A DNA stretch of 64,000 nt, taken from Tetragonia tetragonoides (Eukaryota; Streptophyta; Magnoliopsida; Caryophyllales; Aizoaceae). The DNA lies in NCBI GenBank assembly GCA_038025085.1, contig CM076154.1, forward strand, positions 38,544,501 to 38,608,500. The letters are read 5' to 3'. Every line of letters begins with the position of its first letter. Within the stretch, counting starts at the first letter, position 1. The notes below the pieces were generated by a model. The model searched no databases and was not told the origin of the DNA. It saw nothing but the letters and a program-made list of their open reading frames with translations. Below, in pieces: positions 12,101 through 22,910 of this stretch. The translations under genes and the position numbers were made by a program.

Positions 12101-15100
12101 GCGGAAATATCCACATATTTCGGGGCCTCCAGGAAGCATAAAAAACGTGGATTATAAGCCTTCGTTTTGGGCTTCCTGGGGCCGGATGTCATTTTTGCCC
12201 AAATTTGTCTGTGAGATGTATCATGACCCTAGAGGACCCTCGGTGCCCTGGGAGGGTCATCCGGATCCCCGAACTTCGACATCACCCATGACTTCGGTAT
12301 TCCGGCCCTTACATTAGTGTCTTATAAAAACGCCCTACAAGCCTATCAGGGACTCATTACGGACCCCTAGGGCCTCTTACGTTCTCTAAGGGTGTCACGT
12401 GCGAAGTGGTGCGAAAATATACACCTTTCCAAGGCTCCTGGAAGTCCAAAAAACATAGATTTATAAGTTATAACCTCTGATTTCGGCTTCTTAGGGCCCG
12501 GTTTCCATTTTTGCCCTAACTTCTCTTGGAGGTCTATCATAACCCTAGAGGACCCTCGGTGCCCAGGGAGGGTCATCCGGATCCTCAATCTTTGGTATCA
12601 CCCATATCTTTGGTGTTCCGACTCTTACACCAGTGTCCCGTAAAACGCCCTTCCAAACCTATAAGGGACCAGATAAGCAACCCCGGGGGCCTCGCATGTC
12701 CCCTAGGGATATTCCGTGCGATGTGGTGCGAAAATATCTACAGTCGTTTTGGGGCCACCCGGAAGCCCAAAAAACGTGGATTATAACCTTAGTTTTGGGG
12801 TTCCTGGCTCGGGTGTCATTTTTGCCTAAACTTCTCCAAGGGATCTATCATGACCCTAGAGAGCCCTCGGTGCCCCGGGAGGGTCATTCGGATCCCCGAA
12901 CTTCGATATCCCCATGCCAATGGTGTTCCGACTCTTACACTAATGTCCCGTAAAACGCCCTTCAAAACCTATCAGGGACCAGATAAGCAACCCCGGGGGC
13001 CTCCCTTGTCCCCTTGGGGTGTTCCGTGTGATGTGGTGCGAAAATATCCACATTCGTTTTGGGGCCTCTCGAAGCCCAAAATACGCGGATTATAGCCTTC
13101 GTTTTGGGCATCCCAGGGCTCGGGTGTCATTTTTGCCCAAACTTCTCCGGGGGGTCTATCATGACCCTAGAGGACCCTCGGTGGCTCGGGAAGGTCATCC
13201 GGATCCCCGAACTTATATATCACCCATGACATGGTTGTTCCGACTCTTACACACCAGTGTCTCGTAAAAAGCCCTTCCAAACCTATCAGGGACCAGATAA
13301 GCAACCCCGGGGCCTTCCATGTCCCCTAGGGGTTTTCCGTGCAATGTGGTGCGAATATATCCACATTCGTTTTGGGGCCTCCCGGAAGCCCAAAAAACAT
13401 AAGCCTTCGTTTCTGGCTTCCTGGGGCCGGGTGTCATTTTTTCCCAAACTTCTCCGAGAGGTCTATCATGACTCTAGAGGACCCTCGGTGCCTGGGAGGG
13501 TCATCCGGATCCCCGATCTTCGATATCATCCATGCCTTTGGTGTTCCGACTCTTACACTAATGTCCTGTAAAACGCCCTTCCAAACAAATCAGGGACCAG
13601 TCAAGCAACCCCGGGGTCCTCCAATGTCCCCTAGGGGTGTTCTGTGCGATGTGGTGCAAAAATATCCACATTCATTTTGAGGCCTCCTGGAAGCATAAAA
13701 AACGAGGATTATAGCCTTCGTTTTGGGGTTCGTGGGTGTCTTTTTTGCCCAAACCTCTCTAAGAGATCTATCATTACCCTAGAGGCCCTCGGTGCCCCGG
13801 GAGGGTCATCCGGATCCCCGAACTTCGATATCACTCATGCCTTCAGTGTTCCGGCCCTTAAAGTAGTGTCCATAAAAACGCCTTTACAAGCCTATCAGAG
13901 ACTCATAACGGACCCCAGGGGCCTCTTATGTTCCCTAAGGGTGTCTGGAGCGAAGTGGTGCGAAAATATACACCATCTTTCCGAGGCCTCCTGGAAGCCC
14001 AAAAAACGTGGATTAACCTCTGATTTTCGGCTTCTTGGGCCCGGTTTCCATTTTTTCCCTAACTTCTCCAGGGGATCTATCATGACCCTAGAGGACCCTC
14101 GGCGCGCGGAGAGGGTCATCCGGATCCCCGAACATTGATATCACCCATGCCTTTGGTGTTCTGACTCTTACACTAGTGTCCCGTAAAACCTCCTTCCAAA
14201 CCTATCAGGGAGCAAATAAGCAACCCAGGGGGCCTACCATGTCCCCTATGGGGTGTTAGGTGCGATGTGGTGCGGAAATAGCCACATTTGTTTTGGGGCC
14301 TCCCAGAAGCCCAAAAAACGTGGATTATAGAGCCTTTGTTTTGGACTTCCTGGGGTCGGGTGTCATTTTTGCCCGAACTTCTCCGGCCTAGAGGACCCTC
14401 GGTGCCTCGGGAGGGTCATCCGGATCCCCAACTTCAATATCAACCATGCCTTTGGTGTTCCGACTCTTACACCAGTGTCCCGTAAAACGCTATTCCAAAC
14501 TTATGAGGAACCAGTCAAGCAAACCCGGGGTCCTCCCATGTCCCCTAGGGGTGTTTTGTGCGATGTGGTGCGAAAATATCCACATTCATTTTGGGGCCTA
14601 CTGGAAGCCCAAAAAATGTGGATTATAGCCTTTTTTTGGGTTTCGTGGGGCCTGGGTGTCATTTTTCCAAAATTTCTTTGGGAGATCTATCATGACCCTA
14701 GAGGACCCTCGGTGCCCCGGGAGGGTCATCCTGATCCCCGAACTTCGATATCACCCTTGCCTTTGGTGTTCCGACTCTTACACTAGTGTCCAGTTAAACC
14801 CCCTTCCAAACCTATCAGGGACCAGATAAGCAACCCAGGGGGCCTCCCATGTTACCTATAGGGTGTTACGTGCGTAGTGGTGCGCAAATATCCACATTTG
14901 TTTTGGGGCCTTCCAGAAGCCAAAAAACGTGGATTATAGCCTTCGTTTTAGGCTTCCCGACGCCCGGGTGTCATATTTGCCCAAACTTCTCCGGCGGGTC
15001 ATGCCTAGAGGACACTCGGTGCCCCGTGAGGGTCATCCGGATCCCCGAACTTCGATATCACCCATGCCTTTGGTTTTCCAACTCTTACACCAGTGTCTTG

Positions 15101-18100
15101 TAAAACGCCCTTCCAAAGCTATTAAGGACCAGATAAGCAACCCCGGAGCCTCCCATGTCCCCTAGGGGTTGTCCGTGCAATGTGGTGCGAATATATCCAC
15201 ATTCGTTTTGGGGCCTCCTGGAAGGCCAAAAAATGTGGATTATAGCCTTCATTTTGGGTTTCCGGGGCCCGGGTGTAATTTTTGCCCAAACTTCTCCGGG
15301 GGCTAGAGGACCCTGGGTGCCTCGGGAGGGTCATCCGGATCCCCGAACTTCGATATCACCCATGCTTTTGGTGTTCCGACTCTTACACCAGTGTCCCGTA
15401 AAACTCCCTTCCAAACCTATCAGGGACCAGATAAGCAACCTCGGGGTCCTCCCATGTCCCCTAGGGGTGTTCCGTGCGATGTGGTGCGAAAATATCAATA
15501 TTGGTTTTGGGGCCTCCTGGAAGGCCAAACAACATGGATTATAACGTTTTTCGACTTCTTAGGGCCCGGTTTACATTTTTGCCCAAACTTCTCTGGGGTC
15601 TATCATGACCCTAGAGGACCGTCGGTGAGCTGGGAGGGTCATCCGGATCCCTGAACATTGATATCACACTCTTACACTAGCGTCCCGTAAAACCCCCTTC
15701 CAAAACTATCAAGGACCAGATAAGCAACCCAGGGGGGCCTCCCATCTCCCTTATGGGGTGTCACGTGCAATATGGTGCGGAAATATCCACTTTTGATTTG
15801 GGGCCTCCCGGAATCCCAAAAAATATGGATTAGCCATCGTTTTGGGCTTCCCAAGGCCCGCGTGTCATATTTGCTCAAACTTCTCCGGCGGGTATATCGT
15901 CGTGACCCTAGAGGACCGAAGGTGCCCCGGGAGGGTCAGCCGGATCCCCGATCTTCGATATTACCCATGCCTACGGTGATATGGCCCTTACATTGGTGTC
16001 CCGGGAAACGCCCTTACAAGCCTATCGGGACCCGATAACGGACCCCGGAGGCCTCTTATGTTCCCGAAGGATTTGCCGTGCGATGTGGTGCGAAAATATA
16101 AGCTTCATTCCGGGGCCTCCTAGAAGCCCAAAAAACGTGGATTATAGCCTTTGATTTTTGGCTTCTTGGGGAATGGTTTTCATTTTTGCCCAAACTTCTC
16201 CGGGGGGTCTATCATGACCCTAGAGGACCCTTAGTGCCTCGGGATGGTCATCTGGATCCTCGATCTTTGATATCACCCATGCCTTTGATGTTCTGACTCT
16301 TACACCAGTGTCTAGTAAAACTCCTTTCCAAACCTATCAGGGACCAAATAAGCAACCCCGGGGGCCTCACATGTCCCCTAGGGGTATTCCGGTGCGGAAA
16401 TATCCACATTCGTTTTAGGGCTTCCTGGAAGCCCAAAAAATGTGGATTATATAGCCTTTGATTTTTGGCTTCTTGGGACCGATTTCCATTTTTGCCCAAA
16501 CTTCTCCAGGGTGTCTATCATGACCCTAAAGTACCCTCGGTGCCCCGGTAGGGTCATCCAGATCCCCGAACTTCGATATCGCCCATGCCATTGGTGTTCC
16601 GACTCTTACACAAGTGTCCCGTAAAACGCCCTTCCAAACCTATCAGGGACCAGATAAGCAACCCCGAGGGCCTCCCATGTCCCCTTGGGGTGCTTCGTGT
16701 GATGTGGTGCAAAAATATCAACATTCGTTTTGGGGCCTCTCGAAGCCCGAAAAACGTGGATTATAGCCTTCGTTTTGGGCTTCCGGGGGCCCGGGTGTCA
16801 TTTCTGCCCAAACCTCTCCGGGGGTCTATCATGACCCTAGAGAGCCCTCGGTGCCCCGGGCGGGTCATCCGGATCCCTGAACTTCGATATCCCCCATGAC
16901 TTTGGTGTTCCAACTCGTAAAACGCCCTTCCAAACCTATCAGGGACCAGATAAGCAACCCCGGGGCCTCCCATGTCCCCTAAGGGTTTTTCGTGCAATGT
17001 GGTACGAATATATCTACATTCGTTTTGGGGCCTCCCGGAAGCCCAAAAAATGTGGATTATAGCCTTCGTTTTGGGCTTCCTGGCCCCGTGTGTCATTTTT
17101 GCCCAAACTTCGTTCTGGGGCCTTCCGAAGCCCAAAAACGTGGATTATAGCCTTCGTTTTGGGCTTCCCGAGGCCCGGGTGTCATTTTTGCCCAAACTTC
17201 TCCGGGAGATTTATCATGACCCTATACCCTTGGTGCCCCGGGAGGGTCATCTGGAACCCCGAACTTCGATTAGGGTTGGACTATCATTTTACTAGTCACT
17301 CACCCTATGGCACTGAACATCAGAACCATTAGTAAGTACGAAATTTAGGGACCCGAATGGCCTTCCCGTGGTACCGTAGTCCTCTTGGGTTACAATAGAC
17401 ACCAAAAAAAATTGGCAAAAATCTAAATCGGGCCCCGGAACAACCCAGTATGTATCCCGCCTAGGGCGGGGTCTGGGGAGGTCCAGATGTACGCAGTCTT
17501 ACCCCGAACTAGTCGCCTAAAAGAGAGAATGTGTTCCGAAAGACCCGCAAAAACCTTTTTTTGGGGGGGTTTAGGGTTTGAAGGCTTTTTAATCCACGTT
17601 CGTTAGACTGCGAGAGAGCCCCGGAACGGAATTTGCTATCTGTAAACCATTTTACATGGGACACCCTAGGGGGCATGTGAAGTCGCCGTGGTCGTTTATC
17701 GAATCCCTATTAGGCTTGGACTGTCATTTAACTAGCCATCCACTCTAAGGGCCTCAACACGAAAACCATGGGTAAGTACGGTGTTCGGGTACCCAAATGG
17801 CCTTCCCTTGACCTCGAGGGTCTTCTTGGGTTACGGTGGAACCCCCGGAAAAATTTTGGAAAAAATCCAAACCAAGCGTGGGAAAGCCGAATGAAGGCTA
17901 TTAAAACAACTACTAAATCTTTCATAACTCTAACATGAGAAGAAATAAACTTTCAATTTGCAAAAAGGTGAGAATTTGCAACGTCAGCAAAGCTGGTAAC
18001 TCACATCTAGTACGTAAAGATCATTCTAAATTCAATTCAAGTCTAAACATACAGTCATTCATATAGGGCTATGACATGAAGCTTATATCATCTTTAGCCT

Positions 18101-21100
18101 ACTTTAAATGTTCATAACTATACTAGCATAGTCACACTAACGAAAGTACCAAAATAATAACACCAAAAGCATAAACAACTACATGTCCATGTTTTTTTTT
18201 GCTCCCGGAGTCTTAAAGAACAAAAGTTGTTATTTTGCCATGGGACAAAAATTGTTATTTCACACCATTTTGCACGAGACACCCCTAAGGGACAGGGAAA
18301 GGTCCGGCGGTCACCCACTTTAAGGGCCTGAACACCGAAACCATGGGAAAGTAAGGTGTTCGGTCCCGAAATGCTTTCCTGGGACACCGAGGGTCCACTT
18401 GGATTACAATGAACCCCCCGAAAAAGCTTCAGCGAAAATTTAAATCGAGCTTCGGACAGCCAAAAGTGAAGGCTATAATCCACTTTTTTGGGCTACCGAA
18501 GAGCCCAGAAACGGAAGTTGTTATTTTCACACCATTTTGCATGGGACACCCCTAGGGTCATGTCAATCCCCGGGGTCGATTATCGGGTCCCTATTAACCT
18601 TGGAGTGTCATTTTATTGTTCACCCACTTGAATGGGCTTGAAAACCGAAACCATGGTAAGTACGGAGTTTAGAAACCCAAATGGCCTTCATGTGACACCG
18701 ATGGTCTTTTTGGTTACAAACTTACAATGGATGCGCGGAAAGGTTTCAGCGTAAATCTTAAAAGGGCCTAGGAAAGCTAAAAATGAAGGTTATAAGTATA
18801 ATCCATCTTTTTTGGGCTCCACGAGAGCCTGGATAGTTGTTACTTTCGTATCATTTTGCATGGGACACCCGTACGTAGCATTTTAAGCCCCAGGGTCGGT
18901 TATCAAGTCCATATTAGGCTTGGTCTGTCATTTTACTAGTCATCCATTATAAGGGTCTTAACACCGAAATCATGGGTAAGTAAGGAGTTCAAAGATCCGA
19001 ATGGCCCATCCCGTGGCACCAGGGATCCTCTTGGGTTTCAATGTACGCCCCCCCCCCACACACACACACACCAAAAAAAAAAAAAAAAGTTCCATCAAAA
19101 ATCTAAATTGTGTCCCGGAAAGCCGAACATGAAGGCTATAATCCACTTTTTTGGGCTCCCGGAGAGCCCGCAACGAAAGTTGTAATTTTTTCACCATTTT
19201 GCACGGAACACCCTAAGGAGACATATCAAGCAGGGGCTTCGGTTATTTGGTCCATATTAGGCTTCAACTCCATACTAAAGCAAAATGGCTCATAAAACTA
19301 TCGGCACTTCTTATTTATTGTGAAGTTGCGATGGTCGTCGCACTTCGGATCTCGGGTCAGACGGAAACAGCCTCTCTACGAGACTCTCACAGGGGTAAGG
19401 CTGCGTACAACCGACCCCCCCTTACCCTGCCTAGGCGGGAGCCTCTTTGGAGGCACTGGGGTAATGTTGATGTTGATGTGATTAGGCTTGAATTGTCATT
19501 TTACTAGTCACCTGCTCTAAAAGCCCGTACATTGAAACCATGGCTAAGTATGGAATTCAGGGACCTAGATGGCCTTCTTCAGGAACCGAGGACGTGGTGA
19601 CAACGAACACCCTAACGGAATTTGGGCAAAAAGCTAAACCGAGCCCCTAGAAACCGAAAATGAAGTCTATTTAATCCATGTTTTTTGGGCATCCAGAGAA
19701 CCATGAGATGAAAGTTGTAATTTTTGCACTATTTCGTAAGGGGCCTCGGTTGTCAGTTCCTATTATGTTTGGACTGCCATTAATTGGTTACCCACGTTAA
19801 AGGGCCGAACACTGAAACAATATATGAGTATGGAGTTGAAGGACCATGATGGCCTTCACGGGGCACAAGGGGTCCTCTAAGATCATAATGTAATCTAATG
19901 AGTTTTTCTTTTTTGAGAGGGCCCCGTGTCCTCGCGTATCTTTTCCTATGTGATTTGTTATAATTTTTTTGCTATCTAAAAGAAGAGGTCCTAAGTATTA
20001 ACTACTTGCACTTGCATTATTTTCACTGCCCATCCACCCATGAACCTTAGGTTTCATTTAGCTCCTCAAACTTAATTTAAGGAACACTAACCTACAGATT
20101 CATAGTTTATCTCATTTGCCTACGATTCGGAAAAGAAGGTGCTTTCCCACCAAACTTCATTTAAGGATAGCATTAATCAACCTAACGCTTAAACGATACA
20201 GGACTAGTTCCAAAAGATATGGTCTGATAGAAACTCTTGATAATGGGAATTTGGCTTTGTATCTATAAAAAAGGCAAAAAAGGTTTATCCCTTCTTCATT
20301 TATTTCAAAACAAGTTATTACCTCTCTTTTTATTTGATTTGTTTTGACAGCAAATTCCTGCACTTCATGACTGCCTTCCTGACTCGCACAAATGCTCTTA
20401 CTTTCTACTCCTTTAGCTAACAGATTATTTAGGTTGACCTTGTCCTCTATGTACATTACACCATCATAACCATCAGAGTAATAAAACTGAGACAATTGCA
20501 TCAGGAAACAGTAAGATGCTTTAAGGTTATACTCACTAATAGGGAAAAGAAATATGAAAGGGAGAAAAAAAAAAGTAGCATAAATTATGCAGCTAACTTT
20601 ATCTAGAATCTCATAGACCTCCTCCTCTCTCCTCTGAGTGAAATGCTTGTAAACATATTGGAGCTAAAAGAGGGTTTTCGGAACATGGGCTATGTATCTT
20701 AGACAATTCAGAGTTGCAAGCCATTCTCCACTTTACTGGTGTTACTTCAATAACAGATAATTTGGAAGTACACAAATGGCGTTTATTGGTTTCTGAATTG
20801 CTGGTGCTTGATATCTAAGAACCATTGTCATAAGGATTATGACCTCCAATTGGGTGTGGCAATGAGAGCTCAATGGGTTGGTCACAACACAAGTGACAAC
20901 AACACTGTCATAGTGATTATGACCTCCAATTTCTGATAACCCACCAGCTGTTTTTTACTCTATGGTACTAGATGATAATTGATATGTTCCGTCACTTGGA
21001 ATCCTGGATCTATAACTAGGTACCAAAATAGTAATGTGGGATGGATAAGAGTCTACAAGCTGGTTTGTTTTCGGTATTCTTCGCCCACAAAGTCCTTTGA

Positions 21101-21775
21101 AAATATGTCCATGTCCTTAAGCCAGTGAACTTCCATGTCCTATGGACACAAATAACAAAGACAGTATTCCCTCAGCAATTCCACCTAGACTATCTAAAAA
21201 ATAACCCCAAGCAAGCATTCTTTCATCTAATAATCCTAGGGTTGGCCAATTAAAGCCAAATCTGTTGCCTCTTGCCCAAGCAGCTATATGAAATGCTCAT
21301 ACTTACCCGCAATTAGATGGGTTATAAGGAATTCCCTAATCCTAACAACTTGAGCGAGTTTAACATATTCAGACCAAAAGTTGGAAACAAAATTTCCTAT
21401 AATTAAAGACAATCAGCAATTCTGAATGTTGACTAATTATGAGCAACAAATTCAGACCAGGATATGGAAATATTACAAAGTAAAAATACAAACCTTCAAA
21501 CATATAGTAGTAATTGTGGGGAATTAGCGAAGAATCAGCAGATGGGTAATATTTCTATTTCAATAGAAAGATGTATGAAAGACAATAGAATACAAGGGAA
21601 GAAAGTACCTCTTCTGATCGTCGTGGCGACGACAAACAAAGAAAGAAGGGTGAAAGCGGCAAGAAAAAGGAGTGTTGGAACAAGGGTAGTAACTTTGTTT
21701 GCATCGCTTGCACACCTTCTCCTTCTCCTTCTCTTTCTCTTTCTCTTTCTCTTTCTCTCTCATCTCCTTTTTCAT
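3060..21775 (-). CDS. CHORD-like Cys/His small protein, two exons split by an 18.4-kb intron
   Basis: Two exons on the minus strand join to a 96-residue protein: exon 1 21775-21609 and exon 2 3183-3060. Exon 1 starts at ATG 21775-21773, gives a Glu/Lys repeat, then VCKRCK, SCRFHP and VCRRHDDQKR. Exon 2 continues YYELGPDD, FYDCCGAED, APGC and SYDDE, then TGA. The split codon (ag|g, Arg) is restored exactly by a GT donor at 21608 and an AG acceptor at 3184. The C-x2-C ... C-x2-H ... CC ... GC ... H spacing resembles a CHORD-type zinc module. I recall similar short plant proteins with the same HDDQKRYYE and DCCGAED blocks, but no function. The intron is mostly satellite DNA with SINE and LTR insertions. 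No lesion is visible; expression would need removal of an intron very long for a plant. Confidence 0.72.
3680..4645 (-). repeat. Diverged satellite subfamily, reverse orientation, left flank
   Basis: About three units of roughly 300-311 bp, judged by the recurring 'accatcggtaag/accatgggtaag' mark near 3830, 4141 and 4440. Each unit is recognisably homologous to the reverse complement of the core satellite: it contains 'aatgaaggctataatccac', 'tgcacgagacac' and 'ccctattaggct'. Substitutions relative to the core are many, so this looks like an older subfamily. A run of 13 C residues occurs near 4353. Confidence 0.8.
4650..17275 (+). repeat. ~310-bp tandem satellite, core array of about 40 units
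   Basis: The mark 'atgaccctagaggaccctcgg' or close variants recurs at about 4828, 5143, 5453, 5767, 6079, 6391, 6667, 6977 and so on to about 17217, a spacing of 275-318 bp, mostly 305-316. Other conserved blocks are 'acttctccgggg', 'ccccgaacttcgatatcac', 'cccctaggggtg' and 'aaaaacgtggattatagcc'. Units fall into types: one with 'cccttacattag' and 'gggaccccataacgg', another with 'actcttacaccag' and 'gggaccagataagcaacc'. The types recur with a ~1.55-kb, five-unit period over much of the array. No promoter, tRNA-like region or conserved long frame was found. The array lies inside the intron of the CHORD-like gene. Confidence 0.93.
17437..17560 (-). mobile_element. SINE fragment in diverged satellite
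   Basis: The blocks 'cccgcctagggcggggtctgggg', 'gatgtacgcagtcttacccc' and 'ccgaaagaccc' match, in reverse orientation, the body of the two better SINE copies at 19270 and 58825 (which read 'ggggtaaggctgcgtaca' and 'cctgcctaggcggga'). It interrupts a satellite unit. No clear target-site duplication was identified. Confidence 0.6.
17905..18190. mobile_element. LTR fragment inserted in satellite
   Basis: The stretch around 17965-18055 is nearly the same as 40190-40270 inside the solo LTR: both contain 'gagaatttgcaacgtcagcaa', 'gctggtaactcacatctag' and 'caagtctaaac'. The rest of the stretch is AT-rich and unlike the satellite. It is therefore a truncated relative of that LTR; its ends are approximate. 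Confidence 0.65.
19270..19480 (+). mobile_element. tRNA-derived SINE, 5'-truncated copy
   Basis: A 211-bp element flanked by an imperfect 14-bp target-site duplication ('attaggcttcaact' at 19256-19269 and 'attaggcttgaatt' at 19481-19494), which is satellite sequence. It ends in 'gttgatgttgatgtg', a TTG-type tail as in TS-like plant SINEs. An A-box-like 'tggctcataaaact' and a B-box-like 'gggtcagacgg' are present. Relative to the copy at 58825 it lacks about 55 bp at the 5' end. Confidence 0.75.
19906..21607. other. Non-satellite 5' part of the long intron
   Basis: About 1.7 kb of AT-rich sequence between the end of the satellite and exon 1 of the CHORD-like gene. I see no conserved coding region, RNA gene or element ends here; the frame at 20157-20501 (-) resembles nothing I recognise. 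Confidence 0.5.
21609..21775 (-). CDS. Exon 1 of the CHORD-like gene
   Basis: This exon codes for residues 1-55 and two bases of codon 56. The Glu/Lys run at residues 7-20 is encoded by a (ctttct)-type microsatellite at 21717-21760 and is probably slippage-prone. The Cys/His pairs CKRC and CRFH lie just after it. The donor is 'ag|gtactt' with GT at 21608-21607. Confidence 0.75.
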
Positions 21776-22037
21776 CTGCTAATTACTTGCTTTCTTCCAC
21801 TCACCTAGATAACTTTGCTGTTCACTTGTTCCCGTTCACCAGTCCTGGTGGCAGCGGATGCTTAGCAGACACATTCAACGCCGCGCCGCGCCGCGCCGCC
21901 CCGCCCAAAAGAAAACCCATCGAAATCGTCATCTCGTTTTAACTTTTTCCTTTTTTTTTTTTTGAAAAGAAAACTTTTTCCTTTTTAGGAACAACTATTC
22001 CCTCACCCAAATGTATTATTTGCTATTGGAAAGTTAA
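21776..22037. promoter_or_regulatory. Upstream region of the CHORD-like gene
   Basis: This is the presumed leader and promoter for the leftward CHORD-like gene. It contains a GC-rich run of 'cgccg' repeats at 21882-21905 that stands out from the AT-rich surroundings, and a poly-T stretch at 21952-21963. No clear TATA box was assigned. Confidence 0.35.
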
Positions 22038-22411
22038 ATACCGCACTCCTTTTAAAACAATACCACACCCTTATATATAAACTACCCAAAATACCCCTAA
22101 AACATTAAAAATGAAAAGAAAAATCAGAAATACAAACACTCACAAGAACACAAGACACGAAGAAAGAGGAAGAGAGAAGGAGAAATAATGAAGATGCGAC
22201 TTGTTACCGTGGAACTCCCCACTTGTACACTTCTAATGCTATGCCAGTGCCAGCATATCTCTTTGCACACTGCACCATAACAATACAAAAACTAGTATAG
22301 CACTAATACTTTCCATGCCATGCTATTTCTTGGAAAAGCTTGTTTATAAGAAGGGCAAATTCGGCAAAATTTTATTAGGGTTGTGGTATTGTTTTAAAAG
22401 GGATATGGTAT
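22038..22411. mobile_element. MITE with ~60-bp inverted ends and TAA duplication
   Basis: The left end 'ataccgcactccttttaaaa' and the reverse complement of the right end share 'ccttttaaaacaataccac' and weaker similarity over about 60 bp. The 374-bp element is bounded by TAA at 22035-22037 and 22412-22414. A 3-bp duplication points toward the PIF/Harbinger group, but the terminal sequence is not typical, so the superfamily is open. No coding capacity is seen. Confidence 0.55.
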
Positions 22412-22910
22412 TAATGCGAACTGTTAATGAGGCGAGTATTGATTTAGTGTTATACTCGTCACATATGTGTACCATTAGTTTATTTAATCGAACTGTATTA
22501 AAATCATACAATTGTTTGATTTGTAGTTTTGATCTGTCTCTTCTTTTAATAATCTTCGCCAATAACAATTGGTGATGATCCTTTATTAGTACTTAATAAT
22601 AGTCATTTAAAGGTAGTGTTTTTTGGACAAATATTTATGTATAGTAATTGGATCACAAAAACTTAAAAGAGGCCGCCCTTTGCAATAGGGCGACTCATCC
22701 ACATCAGCAAACGAATAAGCTGCTTCCTCGCTTACCAAAATAAAGACCTGCTGCGTTTCCTCGCTTCCTCACTTCAATTTTGCCAGCTTCTCCTTCTCCA
22801 CTTCTTCGTTCTTTTCGATTTTTCTCCACTTCGTTTTGTTCTCTTTATCCTTTTTTCAGTTCGCGATGAATAGGGCCTGTTTTTCCCTCTAAATTATTTT
22901 TATTCGCGTC

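Larger units (their letters stand above)
17276..19905 (-). repeat. Diverged satellite subfamily, reverse orientation, right flank
   Basis: At about 17275 the core ends inside 'cccgaacttcgat' and sequence switches to the reverse-orientation, diverged subfamily. 'accatgggtaag'-type marks occur near 17328, 17766, 18341, 18652, 18970, 19540 and 19820. Larger spacings are explained by inserted SINE and LTR pieces described separately. Similarity fades near 19900. A short C/A-rich and poly-A stretch lies at 19048-19088. Confidence 0.8.

Noticed and set aside
4650..17275. Dozens of 60-160-codon open frames with repeated peptides across the satellite, in several frames and on both strands
   Set aside because: They are translations of the 310-bp monomer. 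Most lack an ATG start, end at the same satellite stop (cgtaaaac), change frame with each unit because units are not multiples of three, and match no family. I see no sign of selection on a protein.
4650..17275. CRISPR array
   Set aside because: Repeats are about 310 bp without short-repeat and unique-spacer structure, and the genome is a plant's.
20157..20501. 114-codon minus-strand frame in the long intron
   Set aside because: No known domain, no splice partner found, and composition typical of AT-rich non-coding DNA; left unassigned.
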